Origin: Watersipora subatra
Lineage: Eukaryota; Bryozoa; Gymnolaemata; Cheilostomatida; Watersiporidae
NCBI RefSeq assembly: GCF_963576615.1
Contig: NC_088715.1
Location: 1,380,001 to 1,444,000 of the forward strand
Direction of reading: 5' to 3'
Length of the DNA stretch: 64,000 nucleotides
In this document: positions 59,352 through 64,000 of the stretch, piece by piece
Layout of the letters: each line of letters begins with the position of its first letter
Numbering within the stretch: the first letter of the stretch is position 1
Translations under genes and position numbers: made by a program
Notes under the pieces: model-generated
The model's database searches: none
The model's input: only the letters and a program-made list of their open reading frames with translations
Told to the model about the DNA's origin: nothing

Positions 59352-60251
59352 AAGCTCGTCAGATCTTTTATTATCGTCATCATTATAATTGGATTTTCGC
59401 GCCACTTGGCGAGCGTAAGAGTGTGGGAACATATATATTGGTAATTAAAAACCCGTTTTTAAAAAAAATTTGTTTTGGTGTGTTTACTGTAGTATTATTG
59501 CGTTTGGCGATTCAGTTGCTAAATGTAGACTTGAAGAATTGCAGTTCCACTCGAAGTTTATTAGTGTTAACTTGTACAAAGAATGACTGCCGATTTCATT
59601 GGCAAAAACACGTAGCACGATATAGGCAAGGAAGACAACCCTTAGCGTAAAGCCAGCCTGGTTACACTACATAAGGTTTTGCATAAAGATCTGTGTGTGA
59701 AATTGTTGATGTAGTGCAAACGTTTTGCATGTTTGCACAAGTACTTGGTGCTTCCAAGCTTTTATAAAATGAAAAATGTGGATTGTAGTTTCACAATCAG
59801 CGTCCATAAGTGGCTTCATGTGCATAGTTGATGCATGAGAGAAAATAAATTAAAAACTGGTTAATATCGCTAGCAATACATGCATTGCGAATGGTGGCGG
59901 TAAAAAGCAAGAGAGAAGTCTGTAGTTCAAACAACACGACATCTCATTTACTCTTCGATTACACTCAACAGAAATTAGACATCTAATAACCTAGAAACAG
60001 GAAGGTTTAGCACTCAAAACATCCAATAGTACACAACTTTTAAAAATCGATGACTGGCTGAAATGGAAGTTCATTGCAGATTTTCGTATACCAAAATTTT
60101 ATGTATAGATGTAGCGGCTGCAATGAAAGAATATGTCTAAGATGAACTTTTTACCTTGCTGTTGAATGGGCGCAATTGTGTTTGGGCAATTGCAATTATT
60201 AAGGCATTGATACTTCCTTTGTTTGTAACCAGTCCAGTGGAGAGGTTAAAA
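59352..60251. other. No recognisable gene
   Basis: Intergenic spacer. A gtgcaaac/gtttgcac palindrome near 59715-59740 is the only structure noticed. Confidence 0.3.
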
Positions 60252-61165
60252 TTTCTTTAATGGTTGTCTTGCAACAAAATTCACATTACAGTTATTTGAT
60301 GTCAATTATTCGCCATGTCTCACTTTGTTGTGATGTAGGTGCCACATATGTGGGAATGTGATTACAAGCTGTTAAAAGCTAAAAAACGAACAGTTAATCG
60401 CAGCCGCACGAGCCCGCCATAGTTTGGATTCTCTTTCCAAAATGGCTCAAATGTGACGTAGATGTGTTAGATGGTTTCTGTTTACACTTTCATGCAACCT
60501 TATTCGTCGAAATATTTTCACAAATATGCTTCACGCATTCAATAAAATCATGTCTATTGTTCTTACGCGTCTGTTTTATCATCATTGTAAATGCTGTCAC
60601 TTTTAGCAGTGATATCTTATAACTTGCCTTAAAAATTCATTTAATTTTATAGCCTTGTCTTGATGGAGTACATATCATTGCCTGATAATCATGATGAGCC
60701 TGTTGGTCACCTGTGATAATCACAAATTGCTGCAAAAATTATTTTCAAAGTATTGGGTCACATGATCAGATTACGGCTTGTCAGTTAGACCAGGCTGAAA
60801 CCAAACTGTAAAGTAGAGAGCATCAATGTTTGATACATAGATATATTGCAAACACTTTCGGTAAAACCCAAACTGTTTGCCATAAACTGGTGCTACGATG
60901 AGTTTTATATTGAGGTTTTTATTGGGATTTCAATTCTCGTGAGAACATCACGTGACAAGACAATAACCAAATTTCATTGCTACGTCATCGAAATAAAGAG
61001 ATTCAAATCTATGGTGGCTTTTCGTTTTTGAGCTTTTAAGAGCTTGTAATCACATTTCTAGACATTTGGCACCTACAACACAACAGAGTAAGACATGGTG
61101 AATCTTTTGATACCAAATAACTGTAATGTGAATTTTGTTGCAAGACAATCTTTAAATGATAATTT
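60252..61165. mobile_element. Inverted-repeat element (MITE-like)
   Basis: The left arm at about 60252-60480 ('gttgtcttgcaacaaaattc', 'acattacagttatttg', 'gatgtaggtgccacat', 'gtgattacaagct') is inverted on the right at about 60940-61165. The arms continue inward to 'gccatagtttggattctctt' and its counterpart near 60998. The spacer is about 460 bases and no protein is seen. It is probably a non-autonomous foldback or MITE. The exact outer ends are uncertain, since a gtagcggc/gccgctac match reaches 60117 and 61181. Confidence 0.6.
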
Positions 61166-64000
61166 ACAGCTGCCGCTACAATTCAAATTTTGATACATTA
61201 CGTGCTACGGTATACGGCAGTTAATGCCCGTTATGACCTTTTAAAAATATGTGTACAGTTGGAAAACTCAGTATGATAGTGTGATTGTTGTAATATCCCC
61301 TTCTTATATATTTAGTACTATACATATACATGTATATCTATATATCTGATCTATTAATATAGGCCAATAATCTGGTCAGTTTTTGATCTTCCTTTAAAAT
61401 GGCCAAAAGGAACATCATTATGGTGAGACATTGTTTGACATGTGCAAACATTTTGGTGTATAAAATGTAGCCTTTGTATAACATATTAAACTTGTATATA
61501 ATATATTAAGTGAATGCCCTTCACATTACCTTGCATTACACTTGACATTACAATGCCTACATTACATTACATACTACATTACCCTTGCACTATACTACCT
61601 ACAACTGTTTATAAGTTGCTTTTGTTACTCCTGCTACTCTGTGCATTCCTCTGGTGAGGCTGAGAGCCCAGCATGAGGTGCGATGTCGTTAGGCATATTA
61701 TAACCGATGTAATGAATATATTCATTATTATTGATTGTTATGTTCAGTTGAAGGCAAAGTTTAATAGGTAAGCTCATGGTCTCTAGAACTAGAAGTGCCA
61801 AGATCCAATCCATTGTGAAACAGAATTTTTTGTCCTTAAAATTTTATCTCTATAGCATGACAGACAGGCTATCGCATTTATATATTTTACCTAAATGCTC
61901 AATGGCGTTGAAGGGCTAATAAAACAACTACGCAATGAATTTGAGTGATTTGCCCGGTAAGCCAGCGAAGGTAAACTTGTCTTCACTAAAACAATTATTG
62001 TATTGGCAGACAACTTAATAATAGTTATGTTTTGCATAACTATAATGAACTGTTTAGTTAATGAGCTTCAAGCTTGATTATTTTTACGGATGCCATGAAA
62101 ATGCTAGCAGGCAATAAAAGCTTGGCTATCGAATTGTAGTGGATTAGATTGCTCGTCTGTATACAGGGAGAATCTGAGATCAAATCATTTGTGAGGCAGA
62201 TCTTTTTATTCCTAAATTTTAAATGCAATAACTGGGCTGGCGAGGGTATATAAATATACACTCTTGCAGAACTATGATCAGGCACATTTCATCTAGGTTG
62301 TTCAGCTAGCTCTATCATCATCAGCTCATCAATATTCTCCTGAATATGTTATGAATAAGTCAAGTATGTTAGTTTCCAACACATTCACAACCCCAAACAC
62401 TAGTTTCCATTTCAGTCGGTGCCTGTGCCACTCCCTATTCATTGGAATGATGTCATTCCCATAAGCCAAAGCTTTCCACAAGCTATTTGCAGTGTTCATG
62501 CAGTCACAACCAGCCAAGCTATGTTCAATAATTGTAATATTGTATGCAAGCTTTAAGATCAAAACGATTCAGTTGAAACCTCAAGTTGAGCTGGTTGTTT
62601 TGGGAGATGTCAAAACACTTGTCAAACAATATTTTTGTGTTCTTTAGTAGTTGTGGTTTTGTTGTCTCATTCTTCACTCATCAGTTTTAATCTTGACTGT
62701 GAGTTTTCATGCTCCTAAAGTCTGATGAGATGAAAGGAGAAACATATCAGTTTATTTTCTAGTCTCAGATTTCCATTGCTTTCTATTATTCAGTTGTCTT
62801 CTCTTTATCATCTATTTAGTAAGTTTACCCTGTTCTACTTTTAGACTATCAACACAATAGTCCACGATTGTGGTGTTAAGTCATATGACAGAAACAACAA
62901 GTCATCTTATTTGTGTTTGTACTCCTATTTTCAAATTTCAAATTTTCAACTTTTCATTCATTTCAAGCATCTACATACATCTGCGCTCGATGTTTACATT
63001 CTCAGTGCTGGTGCTTGATGCTGCCAGCCATATTATAAAATCAGAGCAAACCATGAACTGATGACTAAGTTTATGCTGACTGTCATTGTAACAGTTTATT
63101 TCTATAATATGCTCAAAGTTCAAGTTTAATCTGTCCCTTTGGTTGATTACAACCTCCAATATGACAGCTGACATCAAAAAGGTCTTTTCATTCTACTGTT
63201 TTTATATTCAGGAGTTATGCGCTCTTCTATGATAAAATAACCTGATTGTTCAGCCTCATTAACTAACAGATGGAATGGAACAATAGTGCAAGAATATCTA
63301 TCATATATTAGGGATACTTGATATTCTATTACATAGACCTGCACATGTCTGTAAATTGGGAGTTACACTCTCTATATGCATATTGCTCTAATGATTGGGA
63401 AATGATCAGTTAGTGACTCTAATAAGAGCATTTGTCACATTCATCAACCATGAATCTTCTATAACAAGCATTTCATTATCATAGCATTTCAGCCTTACCT
63501 ATTTACAGAGATTTGTCATTTGCTCATGACATGTCATTGCTAATATTTATTTTTAAAGAGATTTACTTCTCCACCCCCCCCCCCAAGACTTGCTTATCTC
63601 AACCCATCATTTACCTTGATCATTACAACTAGCTACCATATTTCTTGTGTAGCCTTCTTGTTACCTTTTGTGCTGTTCCCTTCCCGGTTACTCGCTTATT
63701 CTGGCAGTTATATTGTCAGGCCAGATAGGTAAGTGGTTGGCTCCAGTTTCAGCATCCCAGTACTTCCGTTAGAGAAGGCTTAGTCCAATGGCCTCATGTC
63801 CAATAGAAAGCAAGTGTAAGAAATGTTTTAACTCTTTCAGATTTTTTTCGCTTCAAAGATTCTCATTGGGTTAATTTTTTATTTTTAATTTTGTGTATTA
63901 AAATATACCGTAAAACCTTTAATTGAATGGCATGGCGCTCTATTTTCCAACCATTTTTTTACCGTGGCGATCAATTAAAGGCGGCATTCAAATAGAGACA
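61166..64000. other. AT-rich tail without a supported gene
   Basis: It contains an 'acattacattac'-type low-complexity stretch near 61530-61600, two weak tRNA-derived SINE-like heads (61752-61830 and 62135-62215), an 11-base C run near 63573, and at 63905-64000 the short dispersed repeat also seen near 24250. Confidence 0.35.

Overview
The window is eukaryotic, AT-rich and dominated by mobile DNA. It has spliced, phase-consistent exons, LTR retrotransposons of the BEL/Pao and Gypsy classes, tRNA-derived SINE heads, TA-flanked MITEs and long foldback elements. There is no bacterial gene organisation. The mix of an ankyrin-repeat gene with animal-type LTR elements points to an invertebrate animal. 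A lophotrochozoan such as a bryozoan is my best guess, but that is an inference from protein style and not proven by the sequence.

Host coding content is small. The one convincing host gene lies at about 1.5-6.1 kb on the + strand. It has a TATA box and a tiny 5'UTR exon with a consensus donor, a main exon with four to five ankyrin repeats, and then three similar coiled-coil exons, all phase 1-1, that look like tandem exon duplicates. A broken BED-finger (ZBED/hAT-like) coding fragment lies at 25.75-26.2 kb, directly after a 26-bp satellite.

From 7 to 20 kb there are two decayed copies of one dispersed element (7.05-9.3 kb plus 10.8-11.0 kb, and 15.9-20.1 kb). Each is interrupted by different younger elements. 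Two 18-bp minisatellites (8.7 and 11.9-12.4 kb) and a foldback element (12.96-15.51 kb) with a half copy (16.64-17.8 kb) also lie here. A third, longer foldback copy is at 50.0-53.3 kb.

From 26.3 to 44.4 kb there is a layered structure. A unit of about 3.3 kb is tandemly duplicated. Its first copy was later split by a DNA-transposon-like element with terminal inverted repeats of about 0.7 kb (28.94-40.48 kb), which carries a SAP-like coding fragment. A complete but disabled 8.37-kb BEL/Pao retrotransposon with 779-bp LTRs and the target duplication ATTAC then inserted inside the left inverted repeat. The second unit copy and the right arm preserve the two empty sites, so the order of events can be read directly.

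From 54.5 to 59.3 kb lies a compact Gypsy element with 155/160-bp LTRs, the target duplication AATGT, three in-frame stops and one frame break. The rest (45-50 kb and 59.4-64 kb) holds MITEs, short perfect hairpins, an inverted repeat at 60.25-61.17 kb, pyrimidine tracts and otherwise unremarkable AT-rich DNA.
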